Source of the DNA: G965250275 sp965250275
Lineage (GTDB): Bacteria; Pseudomonadota; Alphaproteobacteria; Rhodobacterales; Rhodobacteraceae
NCBI GenBank assembly: GCA_965250275.1
Contig: OZ252297.1
Location: forward strand, 3,782,001 to 3,846,000
Length of the DNA stretch: 64,000 nt
Direction: 5' to 3'
Positions 1 to 9,591 of this stretch are shown in pieces. The stretch's first letter is position 1. Each line of letters begins with the position of its first letter. A program made the translations under genes and the position numbers. The notes beneath the pieces are model-generated. The model was not told where the DNA came from. It was given only the letters and a program-made list of their open reading frames with translations, and did no database searches.

Positions 1-1
1 C

Positions 2-1387
2 CTATCGACGTTGAAATGCCGGCGCGGTCAGAACAAGACCAATGGCATCAGGTTTGCTTTCGGCGGATGCAGCGGCGAAACGAACCGTTTCGCTGGCGAA
101 GGGGCCCAATGCCGTGGTCGCGAAGACGCGGGGATCCGGCAATTCGGGACGAACAACCGCCGGGGCCGCCATTGCCCAGAGCATCCGGGCGGACAGTCCC
201 TGCGGCGTAATCCAGGCGGCATCCTCTTCGGGCCATCCGTCCGGGCCCGCCGGGCTTTGCCACTCCTGCCCCATCAGGCGAAGCGGCCCGTAGAGATACT
301 TTCTGGCCTTCTTTTCGTTGAACCCCTGCAAAACCTCAGGGGCTGCGGCCAGTGCGCGACAGCTTGAGGCAATGAAGTCGTAGGGAGGTTTGACGTTGCG
401 CAAATCGCGGTGCCACGCAGAAGGATGGTTCAGCAGCGCGCCATAGACCGCCATCAGCGCGCCATCGCTGTCGCGATACGCGGCCTCGATTGCGGTCACC
501 AATTCGGGATCGGGATCATCTGCCACAAAGTGCACCGCGAGCTTTTGGGCGATGTGGCGGGCCGTCGCCGGGTGCCTGGCCAGATCCTGCAGCACGTCGT
601 AGATGGACTCGAGTGTCGCCGGATCACCGCCATAGCTCTGGCCCAGCACCTCTTCGGGTCCCGGCTCTGCGAATTCCTCGCGAAAAAAGAAGCCCTTTCG
701 GGGCTGAAAACTTAGTCCGGCAAACAATTCAGCCAGCTGTCGCACATCAGTCTGCGAGTAGGGAGCGCCGACGCCAAGCGTATGCAGTTCCAGAACCTCG
801 CGGGCCAGGTTCTCATTCAGCCCCGCCCTACGACCGCGTTTCTTGGCCTCGACACTGTCAGGTCCCATCGAGGTTTTCTGGTCCAGATACTCCAGCATGA
901 CGGGATGCGTGACCGCCGCGACCAGAAGATCACCGAAAGTGCCGCCGACATGGGGCCGGATCGCCTCTTCCAGATAGGGCGACGTGGCGCGGCGGGCGAC
1001 GCCGCGTTTGCCGCGTGCCGTGAAATGGTCGCCCCAGAACCGAACCAAGCGCTCCCGGAAGCCATGAGGTGTATAGGACCACCGCAGGACCGTCTGGGCA
1101 TACCATACCAACATGCTTTGCCGTGCCGCCCGGTTCAGAATGTTCCGTCGCTTGCGATAGGTTTCATACTCGGGTTTGCCGCGCGTGCGTCTCATGTCGC
1201 GGCGATTGTCGCCGGCGTCCACCATGCGGAGCCGAAAGGTATCGAATGGCTCGACAGGAAACCGGATGGCCATCGCGTCAGGGGCGGCCACGCCGGACAA
1301 CATGACCTCGACACTGCCTGGAGGGTCAAGCTGCGGAGACAACCCACAGCCGAACCGTATTTCGGCCAGATCAGATGAAAACGCCAT
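2..1387 (-). CDS. DUF1800 domain-containing protein
   Basis: A 461-residue protein of the DUF1800 family, whose biochemical role is not established. Family signs are the Arg/His-rich N-terminal half with a 'WGDHF' segment, and the conserved 'NLAREVLELHTLGV' block near residue 200, which is the family hallmark. No signal peptide is visible. The reading frame is complete: ATG at 1387 and a TAG at the very left edge of the window. In other genomes DUF1800 genes usually sit just before a DUF1501 gene; that partner would lie to the left, outside this window, so it cannot be checked here. It is divergent from the methyltransferase gene on its right. Family call is firm; function is unknown. Confidence 0.9.
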   Translation of the reverse strand: MAFSSDLAEIRFGCGLSPQLDPPGSVEVMLSGVAAPDAMAIRFPVEPFDTFRLRMVDAGDNRRDMRRTRGKPEYETYRKRRNILNRAARQSMLVWYAQTVLRWSYTPHGFRERLVRFWGDHFTARGKRGVARRATSPYLEEAIRPHVGGTFGDLLVAAVTHPVMLEYLDQKTSMGPDSVEAKKRGRRAGLNENLAREVLELHTLGVGAPYSQTDVRQLAELFAGLSFQPRKGFFFREEFAEPGPEEVLGQSYGGDPATLESIYDVLQDLARHPATARHIAQKLAVHFVADDPDPELVTAIEAAYRDSDGALMAVYGALLNHPSAWHRDLRNVKPPYDFIASSCRALAAAPEVLQGFNEKKARKYLYGPLRLMGQEWQSPAGPDGWPEEDAAWITPQGLSARMLWAMAAPAVVRPELPDPRVFATTALGPFASETVRFAAASAESKPDAIGLVLTAPAFQRR

Positions 1388-1575
1388 CGGCGCGCCCTCG
1401 TAAGCTCTGTTGCGACGTCACGCGCCAGTCTAGCAGCCCTTTCCGTGAAAGGCACCGGTTCCCCCGCGCAACTTCCCGCGACCGGCGAAGGCTGGCCGGA
1501 GAGAGGCATTCATCATTGAGCAAGACCGCGTGTTCTATTAATGTTCTGATGACAAGCCCGGAGAATGACCGCTAT

Positions 1576-2217
1576 ATGTTGGATATGACTCATACCGCCT
1601 CGCAAGATCTGTCCAATTTCCTGGGTTCCGACCGGTTCGGCACGGTCATGGCCGATCCGCCGTGGCGTTTCACCAATCGGACCGGCAAAGTCGCGCCGGA
1701 GCACAAACGGCTCGCCCGCTACCCAACAATGACGTTGGAGGACATCTGCGCCCTGCCGGTTGCGGATCATCTCGAAGACCGGGCGCACTGCTATCTCTGG
1801 GTGCCGAATGCCTTGCTGCCAGAGGGATTGCAGGTGCTACAAGCGTGGGGGTTCGACTACAAATCCAACATCGTCTGGCACAAGATTCGCAAGGACGGTG
1901 GCAGCGACGGGCGCGGCGTGGGGTTCTATTTCCGCAATGTGACAGAGTTGCTTTTGTTCGGCACCAAGGGGAAAAATGCCCGGACGCTCGCGCCGGGGCG
2001 GCGGCAAGTCAACATGGTGCAAACGCGCAAGCGAGAGCATTCCCGCAAACCGGACGAGCAATATGACCTGATCGAAAGCTGTTCGTGGGGACCCTATCTG
2101 GAGCTCTTTGGCCGAGGCGTTCGGGACGGCTGGACGGTTTGGGGGAATCAGGCGGACGCCGACTACAAACCGGACTGGAAAACCTACGGATACAATTCAG
2201 GCCTCGCCGCCGAATAG
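1576..2217 (+). CDS. MT-A70 family DNA adenine N6-methyltransferase of a type II restriction-modification pair
   Basis: A 213-residue S-adenosylmethionine-dependent methyltransferase. The catalytic 'DPPW' motif is at residues 27-30, close to the N terminus as is usual for MT-A70 proteins, followed by conserved Lys-, Trp- and 'TELLLFGTKG'-type blocks. The family methylates adenine at N6; DNA is the likely substrate because the next gene is a restriction endonuclease. The open frame continues upstream to 1375, but an ATG at 1576 (GGAGA about 12 nt upstream) starts just before the conserved region; ATGs at 1549 and 1585 are alternatives. The 3' end overlaps the convergent endonuclease gene by 21 nt. 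The pairing implies it protects the host from that enzyme; the target site (perhaps GATC-centred) is inference. Confidence 0.85.
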   Translation: MLDMTHTASQDLSNFLGSDRFGTVMADPPWRFTNRTGKVAPEHKRLARYPTMTLEDICALPVADHLEDRAHCYLWVPNALLPEGLQVLQAWGFDYKSNIVWHKIRKDGGSDGRGVGFYFRNVTELLLFGTKGKNARTLAPGRRQVNMVQTRKREHSRKPDEQYDLIESCSWGPYLELFGRGVRDGWTVWGNQADADYKPDWKTYGYNSGLAAE

Positions 2218-2979
2218 GTCCCCGGTCGCCTCATCTTCGGGCACTACGGCGTCCGAAAGGATTCGATCGGGCAAGCCGATCAGCAAGAGCGGACAGGGAT
2301 TTCCGACACCACGCGCCACGCGATCTTCGAGTTTGGCCCAATGTGTAGAGGCGGGGCCAAACTTGCTGGCAACAAAAACCTTTGAAAACGCCTCGGCGAA
2401 CGGAACGCCTCGAGACACTTGTGTCGCGACTGCCTTGCGCTGAGCCGGTGTGCGCGACGAAATGCCAAGGCGGTCCAGATCGCCCTCATCCCTCAGACCT
2501 TGTGCCTGCAGCCAGCCGGTGACGCGATCCAGCAAGTTATCCTGCATCGAGCGGCCCCGGGTGATGATCACCCCCAATGAGATCGCCGACAGCCCGTGCA
2601 AACGCTGAAAATTTTCGAGGTCGCGATCGAAAAACGGGTCTTTGTTGTTCCATTCGATTTCAAGCGCCAGCGTCCCCTTCGCCGCAAAGCGCACGTGATC
2701 AACCTCGTGACTGATGCCCTCGCGGGCCACCCCATCCACAACCGTCTCGACACTGAATTTGTGCTTTTGCCAGCCCCGCGCGCTGAGCGCATGGCGCAGC
2801 CTTTGGGTCTGCCCGCTTTCGCCGCCACCCCCACCGATGACCTCATCCATGGCAATCTGGAAACCGCCCAGCGCGTCCGCCACTTCCGACAACTCGCCGG
2901 GAAAGTCATGCGCAAGGATGGCATCCGCGTGGTTGCGGGTCAGCACGTCGAAGCCTTGATCCCGCAACGCCCCGAGCAC
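2197..2979 (-). CDS. BglII/BstYI-like type II restriction endonuclease
   Basis: About 260 residues, resembling the BglII/BstYI endonuclease family (RGATCY-type sites in characterised members). The PD-(D/E)XK-like core is visible as Asp94 in 'HEVDHVRF' followed by 'LEIEWNNKD' with Glu107 and Glu109, and then a 'DPFFDRDL' block. The start is taken as the GTG at 2979, only 4 nt after the aspS stop codon, so the gene may be transcribed by read-through from aspS. It converges on the MT-A70 methyltransferase gene with a 21-nt overlap of coding ends. Together they form a compact R-M cassette. The family call rests on motif recognition from memory; specificity and activity are not shown. Confidence 0.75.
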   Translation of the reverse strand: MLGALRDQGFDVLTRNHADAILAHDFPGELSEVADALGGFQIAMDEVIGGGGGESGQTQRLRHALSARGWQKHKFSVETVVDGVAREGISHEVDHVRFAAKGTLALEIEWNNKDPFFDRDLENFQRLHGLSAISLGVIITRGRSMQDNLLDRVTGWLQAQGLRDEGDLDRLGISSRTPAQRKAVATQVSRGVPFAEAFSKVFVASKFGPASTHWAKLEDRVARGVGNPCPLLLIGLPDRILSDAVVPEDEATGDLFGGEA

Positions 2980-2983
2980 GGTC

Positions 2984-4759
2984 TTAGTCCTGTGGGATGA
3001 CGCGCAGCCCGAGTTCCATCAGCTGATCCGATGTCGGATCAGAGGGCGCAGCCATCATCAGATCTTCGGCCCGCTGGTTCATCGGAAAGAGGATTACCTC
3101 ACGAATATTCGCTTCATCGGCCAGCAACATCACAATGCGGTCGATGCCGGCCGCACAGCCGCCATGCGGCGGGGCGCCATACTGAAACGCGTTGACCATC
3201 CCGCCAAAGCGCTTGCGTACTTCATCTTCGTCGTAGCCCGCAATTTCGAATGCGCGGAACATGATCTCGGGGATGTGGTTCCGGATGGCGCCGGACACCA
3301 GCTCATACCCGTTGCAGGAGAGGTCATATTGATACCCCAGAACCTCCAGCGGATCGCCGTCCAGCGCGGCCATCCCGCCTTGGGGCATCGAAAACGGGTT
3401 GTGCTCAAAATCCACCCGCCCGGTTTCTTCGTCTTTTTCGTAGATCGGGAAATCGACGATCCAGGCAAAGGCGAAGCGCTCTTGGTCGGTTAACCCAAGC
3501 TCGTTGCCGATCTCGACCCGGGCCTTGCCGGCAACGGCCTCAAAGGCCGAGGGCTTTCCGCCCAGGAAGAACGCGGCATCGCCGACCTCAAGTCCCAGCT
3601 GCTGGCGAATGGCTTCGGTGCGTTCCGGTCCGATGTTCTTGGCCAGCGGTCCGGCGGCTTCCATGCCGTCACCCTGATCCCGCCAGAAGATATAGCCCAT
3701 CCCCGGCAGGCCTTCTTTCTGCGCAAACGCATTCATCCGGTCACAGAACTTACGGCTGCCGCCACCCGGTGCCGGGATTGCGCGGATCTCGGTGCCGTCC
3801 TGCTCCAGCAGTTTGGCGAAGATCGCAAAGCCAGACCCGGCGAAGTGCTCGGACACAACCTGCATCTTGATCGGGTTGCGCAGGTCCGGCTTGTCGGTGC
3901 CATACCAGAGCGCGGCATCGCGATAAGAGATCTGCGGCCACTCGCTGTCGACTTTGCGTCCACCGCCAAACTCCTCGAAAACGCCTTGCAGGACAGGCTG
4001 GATCGTTTCGAACACGTCCTGCTGCTCAACAAAGCTCATTTCCATATCCAACTGGTAAAAGTCGGTGGGAGAGCGATCGGCGCGCGGGTCTTCGTCCCGG
4101 AAGCACGGTGCGATCTGAAAATACTTGTCGAAGCCGGACACCATCAGCAACTGCTTGAACTGCTGGGGCGCTTGCGGAAGCGCGTAGAACTTGCCCGGAT
4201 GCAGACGCGACGGCACCAAAAAGTCACGTGCCCCCTCGGGCGACGACGCAGTGATGATGGGCGTCTGATACTCGCGGAACCCACTTTCCCACATCCGGCG
4301 CCGCATCGACGCCACGACATCGGACCGCAGGGTCATGTTCGATTGCATGGCCTCGCGGCGCAGATCGAGATAGCGATACCGCAGACGCGTTTCCTCGGGG
4401 TACTCCTGATCCCCGAACACCATCAGTGGCAATTCCGCCGCCGCGCCCAGCACGGTCATATCCCGGATGTAGACCTCGATCTCTCCGGTTGGCAGTTTGG
4501 GGTTGATGAGGCTTTCGTCGCGTGCCTTCACCTCGCCTTCAATCCGGATGCACCATTCGCTGCGAACCTTTTCGACTTCCGCGAAAACCGGGCTGTCTGG
4601 ATCACACAAAACCTGTGTGATGCCGTAGTGGTCGCGAAGATCGATAAACAGCACGCCGCCATGATCGCGCACCCGATGAACCCAGCCGGACAAACGGACG
4701 GTTTGCGCCACATTGGCGGAAGTCAGGGCGGCGCAGGTGTGGCTGCGGTAGGCGTGCAT
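2984..4759 (-). CDS. aspS: Aspartate-tRNA ligase
   Basis: Class II aminoacyl-tRNA synthetase, 591 residues, the usual bacterial length. It charges tRNA-Asp with aspartate in the cytoplasm. The N-terminal OB-fold anticodon-binding domain contains 'GWVHRVRDHGGVLFIDLRDH'; a bacterial GAD insertion occupies the middle; motif 3 is recognisable near the C terminus as 'GIDRIVMLL'. The open frame extends upstream to 4870, but the ATG at 4759 matches the family start (MHAYRSHTC) and lies about 30 nt downstream of a good promoter at 4797-4825, so the extension was discarded. The stop codon lies 4 nt before the endonuclease gene start. Divergent from carB. Confidence 0.97.
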   Translation of the reverse strand: MHAYRSHTCAALTSANVAQTVRLSGWVHRVRDHGGVLFIDLRDHYGITQVLCDPDSPVFAEVEKVRSEWCIRIEGEVKARDESLINPKLPTGEIEVYIRDMTVLGAAAELPLMVFGDQEYPEETRLRYRYLDLRREAMQSNMTLRSDVVASMRRRMWESGFREYQTPIITASSPEGARDFLVPSRLHPGKFYALPQAPQQFKQLLMVSGFDKYFQIAPCFRDEDPRADRSPTDFYQLDMEMSFVEQQDVFETIQPVLQGVFEEFGGGRKVDSEWPQISYRDAALWYGTDKPDLRNPIKMQVVSEHFAGSGFAIFAKLLEQDGTEIRAIPAPGGGSRKFCDRMNAFAQKEGLPGMGYIFWRDQGDGMEAAGPLAKNIGPERTEAIRQQLGLEVGDAAFFLGGKPSAFEAVAGKARVEIGNELGLTDQERFAFAWIVDFPIYEKDEETGRVDFEHNPFSMPQGGMAALDGDPLEVLGYQYDLSCNGYELVSGAIRNHIPEIMFRAFEIAGYDEDEVRKRFGGMVNAFQYGAPPHGGCAAGIDRIVMLLADEANIREVILFPMNQRAEDLMMAAPSDPTSDQLMELGLRVIPQD

Positions 4760-4796
4760 GGGGTGGCTCCGGTTACGGGGGCGTTGACATCGCGCC

Positions 4797-4825
4797 GATA
4801 CACCGTGCACGGGCCGGGAAGTCAA
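4797..4825 (-). promoter_or_regulatory. Predicted sigma-70-type promoter of aspS
   Basis: On the minus strand, TTGACT (plus-strand 4820-4825) and TGTATC (4797-4802) are separated by exactly 17 bp. Initiation would fall near 4790, giving a leader of about 30 nt to the ATG at 4759. This placement also argues against the longer aspS frame, whose upstream start would overlap or precede the promoter. Prediction from consensus only. Confidence 0.6.
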
Positions 4826-5007
4826 CCCCGACGCGCGCGGAGCCTCGGGGAAAGGCTGCGGGTATCCCATGTCACGCGGCGGCGGAGATGGTACAGATCA
4901 TATCCCACATCTTTGAGGCCCGCGCTTTTGCAGGCACAAACCATCCGGATGGCCAAGGGCGCGATGACGAAATGTCCAGGTATGAAACAACTGCCGCGCC
5001 TCGCCCC

Positions 5008-5035
5008 TTGCGCCCGCGCCCCTCATCCCTATAAC
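5008..5035 (+). promoter_or_regulatory. Possible promoter of carB
   Basis: TTGCGC at 5008-5013 and TATAAC at 5030-5035 with a 16-bp spacer, about 60 nt upstream of the carB ATG. The -10 is good, the -35 weak. The rest of the 336-bp aspS-carB divergent region shows no other gene: the open frames running through it are extensions of carB or aspS shadows. Confidence 0.4.
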
Positions 5036-5095
5036 GCAGGACAATTTGAGCGGCCTCGTGCCGCCCGACTCGCACGTTTCAAAAAGGGACCGGCC

Positions 5096-8000
5096 ATGCC
5101 AAAGCGAACGGACATCCAGTCGATCATGATCATCGGCGCAGGTCCCATCGTCATCGGACAGGCATGCGAGTTTGACTACTCCGGCGCACAGGCTTGCAAG
5201 GCGCTCCGCGAAGAGGGGTACCGGGTGATCCTGGTTAACTCCAACCCGGCGACGATCATGACCGATCCTGGAATGGCCGACGCCACCTACATTGAGCCAA
5301 TCACACCGGAAGTCGTCGCGAAGATTATCGAAAAGGAACGCCCAGACGCGCTGTTGCCGACGATGGGTGGCCAGACTGGGCTGAACACGTCGCTTGCGTT
5401 GGAAGAAATGGGTGTTCTGGAAAAGTTTGGCGTCGAAATGATCGGCGCGAAGCGTGCAGCCATCGAAATGGCCGAAGACAGGAAACTCTTTCGCGAAGCC
5501 ATGGACCGGCTGGGCATCGAGAACCCAAGGGCCACCATCGTCTCGGCCCCCAAGGACGCAAACGGCAAAAAGGACCTGAGCGTGGGGCTGGCCCTGGCGA
5601 TGGACGCGCTGGACGATATCGGGCTGCCCGCGATCATTCGTCCAGCCTTCACACTGGGGGGAACGGGTGGTGGCGTGGCCTACAACCGCGACGACTACGA
5701 GCACATTTGCCGGTCCGGTATGGATGCCTCCCCGGTTGGACAAATCCTGATTGATGAAAGCCTGCTCGGCTGGAAAGAGTACGAGATGGAGGTTGTCCGG
5801 GACACCGCTGACAACGCCATCATCGTTTGCTCCATCGAAAATGTTGATCCGATGGGCGTGCACACGGGCGACTCGATCACCGTGGCGCCAGCGCTGACCC
5901 TGACTGACAAAGAGTACCAGATCATGCGCAACGGCTCGATTGCTGTGCTGCGCGAGATCGGGGTCGAAACCGGCGGCTCGAACGTCCAGTGGGCCATCAA
6001 CCCCGAGGATGGCCGGATGGTCGTGATCGAGATGAACCCGCGCGTCTCGCGATCCTCGGCGCTGGCGTCGAAAGCCACCGGTTTTCCAATTGCGAAGATC
6101 GCCGCCAAGCTTGCGGTGGGCTACACACTGGATGAACTGGACAACGATATCACCAAGGTCACTCCCGCCAGCTTTGAGCCGACCATTGATTATGTCGTCA
6201 CCAAGATCCCACGCTTTGCGTTTGAGAAGTTCCCGGGCTCGGAACCCCTGCTGACCACGGCGATGAAATCCGTGGGCGAAGCCATGTCGATTGGACGCAC
6301 CATCCACGAGTCGTTGCAAAAGGCGTTGGCTTCGATGGAAACCGGCCTCACCGGGTTTGACGAGATCGACATTCCCGGCGCCCCCGATCCCGCCGCCATC
6401 ACCAAGGCACTGAGCCTTCAGACGCCGGACCGATTGCGCGTGATCGCGCAGGCCATGCGGCATGGCCTGTCCGATGACGACATTCGCGCCGTTACCATGT
6501 TCGATCCGTGGTTTCTTGCCCGCATCCGGGAAATCATTGATGCAGAAGCCACGATCCGTGCTGAGGGCTTGCCTGTCACCGAGGACGGGCTGCGCGACCT
6601 GAAAATGCTGGGCTTCACTGATGCGCGGCTGGGCCACCTCACCGGCAGATCCGAAGACAACGTCCGGCGCGCCCGGCTCAATCTGGGTGTCCGGGCCTGT
6701 TTCAAGCGCATCGACACCTGCGCGGCCGAGTTCGAGGCCCAGACGCCCTACATGTATTCGACCTATGAGTCCCCGGTCATGGGCGAGATAGAGTGCGAAG
6801 CCCGTCCGTCGGACCGCAATAAGGTCGTGATCCTCGGCGGTGGGCCGAACCGGATCGGACAGGGTATCGAGTTCGATTACTGCTGTTGTCATGCGTGCTA
6901 TGCGCTGACGGAAGCGGGTTATGAGACCATCATGATCAACTGCAACCCTGAGACAGTCAGCACAGACTATGACACTTCGGATCGGCTCTACTTCGAACCG
7001 CTGACCTTTGAACATGTGATGGAAATCCTGACGCGTGAACAGGAGAGCGGAACGCTGCACGGAGTTATCGTTCAGTTCGGAGGCCAAACCCCGCTGAAGC
7101 TGGCTGATGCGCTACAAAAGGCCGGCATCCCGATCCTGGGCACCACGCCTGACGCAATCGATTTGGCTGAAGATCGCGAGCGGTTCCAGAACCTGGTGCA
7201 GTCATTGGATCTGAAGCAACCCCGCAATGCCATTGCGCACACAGATGAAGAAGCGCGCCAGCGGGCTGAAGAATTGGGATATCCGCTGGTGATCCGGCCG
7301 TCCTACGTGCTGGGTGGCAGGGCCATGGAGATCGTGCGCGACACGGCACAGCTTGAACGCTACATCGCTGAAGCTGTTGTGGTCTCTGGCGACAGTCCGG
7401 TCCTTCTTGACGGATATCTGGATGGAGCGGTTGAGCTGGATGTGGATGCGCTTTGCGATGGCACAGATGTGCATGTCGCAGGTATCATGCAGCATATCGA
7501 AGAAGCCGGGGTGCATTCTGGCGACAGCGCCTGTTCGCTGCCTCCGCATTCGCTTTCTGCGGACATTATTCAGGAAGTCAAACGCCAGACCGACGCGCTG
7601 GCCCGCGCCTTGAACGTCGTCGGCTTGATGAATGTCCAATTCGCAGTCAAAGGCGACGATGTCTACCTGATTGAGGTGAACCCCCGCGCCTCGCGAACCG
7701 TTCCCTTTGTGGCCAAGGCAACCGACAGTGCCATCGCTTCTATCGCAGCACGGATCATGGCCGGCGAGAAGCTTACGGACTTCCCACATCGGGCACCCTA
7801 CAGCGACGTGGCATATTCCGACGTCTTGCCAATGGCGGACCCGATGACGCTGGCGGATCCGGACATGCCGTGGTTCTCGGTCAAAGAAGCCGTCATGCCG
7901 TTTGCGCGGTTTCCGGGGGTCGATACCCTTCTTGGGCCGGAAATGCGGTCAACCGGAGAAGTCATGGGATGGGACAGAAGCTTCCCCCGCGCCTTTCTCA

Positions 8001-8425
8001 AGGCTCAGATGGGTGCCGGCATGGTGCTGCCTTCCAAAGGTTGTGCTTTCCTCTCGATCAAAGACGCGGACAAAACCGTCGACATGCTGGAGGCTGCGCG
8101 CATTCTCACCGAACAGGGGTTCAGCCTGGTGGCCACGCGAGGCACCGCCTCGTGGCTGCAGTCCCAGGACGTTGCCTGCGACACGGTGAACAAGGTCTAT
8201 GAAGGCCGCCCTGACATCGTCGATATGATGAAAGACAATCGCGTGGATCTGGTGATGAATTCAACTGAAGGCGCACAAGCCGTCGAGGATTCAAAGTCTA
8301 TCCGCTCCGTCGCGCTCTACGACAAGATCCCGTATTTCACAACGGCGGCGGCCTCTCACGCAGCGGCACTGGCGATTAAGGCGCAGGCCGAAGGAGACGT
8401 GGTGGTCAAGGCGCTGCAAGCCTAG
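5096..8425 (+). CDS. carB: Carbamoyl-phosphate synthase large subunit
   Basis: 1109 residues, within the normal range for CarB. It makes carbamoyl phosphate from bicarbonate, glutamine-derived ammonia and two ATP, feeding pyrimidine and arginine synthesis together with CarA (not in this window). The N terminus 'MPKRTDIQSIMIIGAGPIVIG' is the canonical start; both synthetase halves with ATP-grasp domains are present ('SNPATIMTDP' and 'CNPETVSTDY' mark the two homologous halves), and the C-terminal 150 residues form the MGS-like allosteric domain. The frame is open much further upstream (to 3845), but that part is antisense to aspS and is not protein-like. Stands alone, transcribed away from aspS. 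Confidence 0.98.
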   Translation: MPKRTDIQSIMIIGAGPIVIGQACEFDYSGAQACKALREEGYRVILVNSNPATIMTDPGMADATYIEPITPEVVAKIIEKERPDALLPTMGGQTGLNTSLALEEMGVLEKFGVEMIGAKRAAIEMAEDRKLFREAMDRLGIENPRATIVSAPKDANGKKDLSVGLALAMDALDDIGLPAIIRPAFTLGGTGGGVAYNRDDYEHICRSGMDASPVGQILIDESLLGWKEYEMEVVRDTADNAIIVCSIENVDPMGVHTGDSITVAPALTLTDKEYQIMRNGSIAVLREIGVETGGSNVQWAINPEDGRMVVIEMNPRVSRSSALASKATGFPIAKIAAKLAVGYTLDELDNDITKVTPASFEPTIDYVVTKIPRFAFEKFPGSEPLLTTAMKSVGEAMSIGRTIHESLQKALASMETGLTGFDEIDIPGAPDPAAITKALSLQTPDRLRVIAQAMRHGLSDDDIRAVTMFDPWFLARIREIIDAEATIRAEGLPVTEDGLRDLKMLGFTDARLGHLTGRSEDNVRRARLNLGVRACFKRIDTCAAEFEAQTPYMYSTYESPVMGEIECEARPSDRNKVVILGGGPNRIGQGIEFDYCCCHACYALTEAGYETIMINCNPETVSTDYDTSDRLYFEPLTFEHVMEILTREQESGTLHGVIVQFGGQTPLKLADALQKAGIPILGTTPDAIDLAEDRERFQNLVQSLDLKQPRNAIAHTDEEARQRAEELGYPLVIRPSYVLGGRAMEIVRDTAQLERYIAEAVVVSGDSPVLLDGYLDGAVELDVDALCDGTDVHVAGIMQHIEEAGVHSGDSACSLPPHSLSADIIQEVKRQTDALARALNVVGLMNVQFAVKGDDVYLIEVNPRASRTVPFVAKATDSAIASIAARIMAGEKLTDFPHRAPYSDVAYSDVLPMADPMTLADPDMPWFSVKEAVMPFARFPGVDTLLGPEMRSTGEVMGWDRSFPRAFLKAQMGAGMVLPSKGCAFLSIKDADKTVDMLEAARILTEQGFSLVATRGTASWLQSQDVACDTVNKVYEGRPDIVDMMKDNRVDLVMNSTEGAQAVEDSKSIRSVALYDKIPYFTTAAASHAAALAIKAQAEGDVVVKALQA

Positions 8426-8558
8426 GCAAAGTTGCGAAACGCCAATTGGCCTGATCCCTTGTCCGACGTCCGGCTCACTTAAGGACAGGCCGGCACGTTC
8501 CGCACTCTGCTCAGCACATCAAAGATGGCGTGCCCTTGGCGCGCTGGATTTGACACTC

Positions 8559-9368
8559 TCAGATGTTCTCGAAATCTCCATGACGCCCCGCGCCTTTCGA
8601 GAAGCGTTCGGCACCTGCGGCTCCTTCGTCGCGAATGGCTGCTTTGCCGTGAGTCCATTCATACTCCAGCGCCTCGCGCACCGGCATGCCGCGGGTCGCG
8701 ATGATCGCTGCCCGGTCTGCCAGCACCGCTTGTTGTGGAAACCGGGCGATCTCCCTTGCCAGGTCCTCTGCCGCCGCGCGCGCCGCACCTTCTGCGACAA
8801 TCCGTTCACATAGACCTATTCGCAGACATTCTTCCGCCTCGACCTTTCGACCGGTCAGGGCAATTTCCAGCGCGCGTCCCTGTCCAACCAAGCGGGGCAG
8901 TCGGACTGTGCCCCCATCCATCAGCGTGATACCCCAGCGGCGGCAAAACACGCCCAGATAGGCGGTCTCGGCCATGATACGGATGTCGCACCACATGGCC
9001 AGTTCCATCCCCCCGGCAACTGCGGCCCCCTCGACCGCACCGATGACAGGCTTGGTGAGTTCGAGCCGGGTCGGCCCAAGCGCACCCTTGCCCGGCGCGC
9101 CGCCATCTGATGGAAAGTCCAAATCATCCATCGCGTCCCGGAACGCGTGCGCATCCATCAACGTGGCGGCAAACTTCAGATCCCAACCGGCGCAGAAATT
9201 GCCGCCCTCCCCCCATAGAACTGCAACCCGCGCCTCATCATCAGCCTCGAACGCCAGGAATGCGTCATGCAGCTCTTGAGCTGATGTCGGGTCCATGCCG
9301 TTGCGCGCCTGCGGGCGCGAGTGGATCACCGTCCAGACGTGATCCGATTTTTCTATCCTGATCGTCAT
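8559..9368 (-). CDS. Enoyl-CoA hydratase/isomerase (crotonase) family protein
   Basis: 269 residues of the crotonase superfamily, which acts on acyl-CoA thioesters. The oxyanion-hole segments are visible as 'GNFCAGWDL' near residue 62 and 'AAVAGGMELAMWCDIRI' around 115. The second catalytic region reads 'RRWGITLMDGGTVRLPRLVG', which lacks the usual catalytic Glu of hydratases that carry two, so the exact reaction is uncertain. The ATG at 9368 was chosen over the longer frame reaching 9551 because the family starts with the 'IRIEKSDHVWTV' strand. It converges on carB and has no clear pathway neighbours. Confidence 0.88.
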   Translation of the reverse strand: MTIRIEKSDHVWTVIHSRPQARNGMDPTSAQELHDAFLAFEADDEARVAVLWGEGGNFCAGWDLKFAATLMDAHAFRDAMDDLDFPSDGGAPGKGALGPTRLELTKPVIGAVEGAAVAGGMELAMWCDIRIMAETAYLGVFCRRWGITLMDGGTVRLPRLVGQGRALEIALTGRKVEAEECLRIGLCERIVAEGAARAAAEDLAREIARFPQQAVLADRAAIIATRGMPVREALEYEWTHGKAAIRDEGAAGAERFSKGAGRHGDFENI

Positions 9369-9591
9369 TTTGCCCCCCAAGATGACTGCGATCCAATTGA
9401 GACTGACCCCGGGTCGCGCGTCAAACCCTCTGACCATCAAACCAAAATGACGCCACGTAGCGCACCACGGCTGCGTTGGCGCTTGGCATAAGTGCCATCG
9501 GCGTCCGTCACGCGAGACTTCCTCGCAATCGACTTGCCCCATTCCCGCCACATTTCAGAACTAGCGTTCCGTCCAAAACAGGAGCAGCATC

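Noticed and set aside
3845..5095. 417-codon N-terminal extension of the carB frame
   Set aside because: The region is antisense to aspS, lacks CarB homology and would run through both predicted promoters; the canonical CarB start is at 5096.
4898..7087. A 729-codon minus-strand open frame opposite carB
   Set aside because: It is antisense to the unmistakable carB frame; the translation is His/Arg/Gln-rich with no known domain, typical of a high-GC shadow frame.
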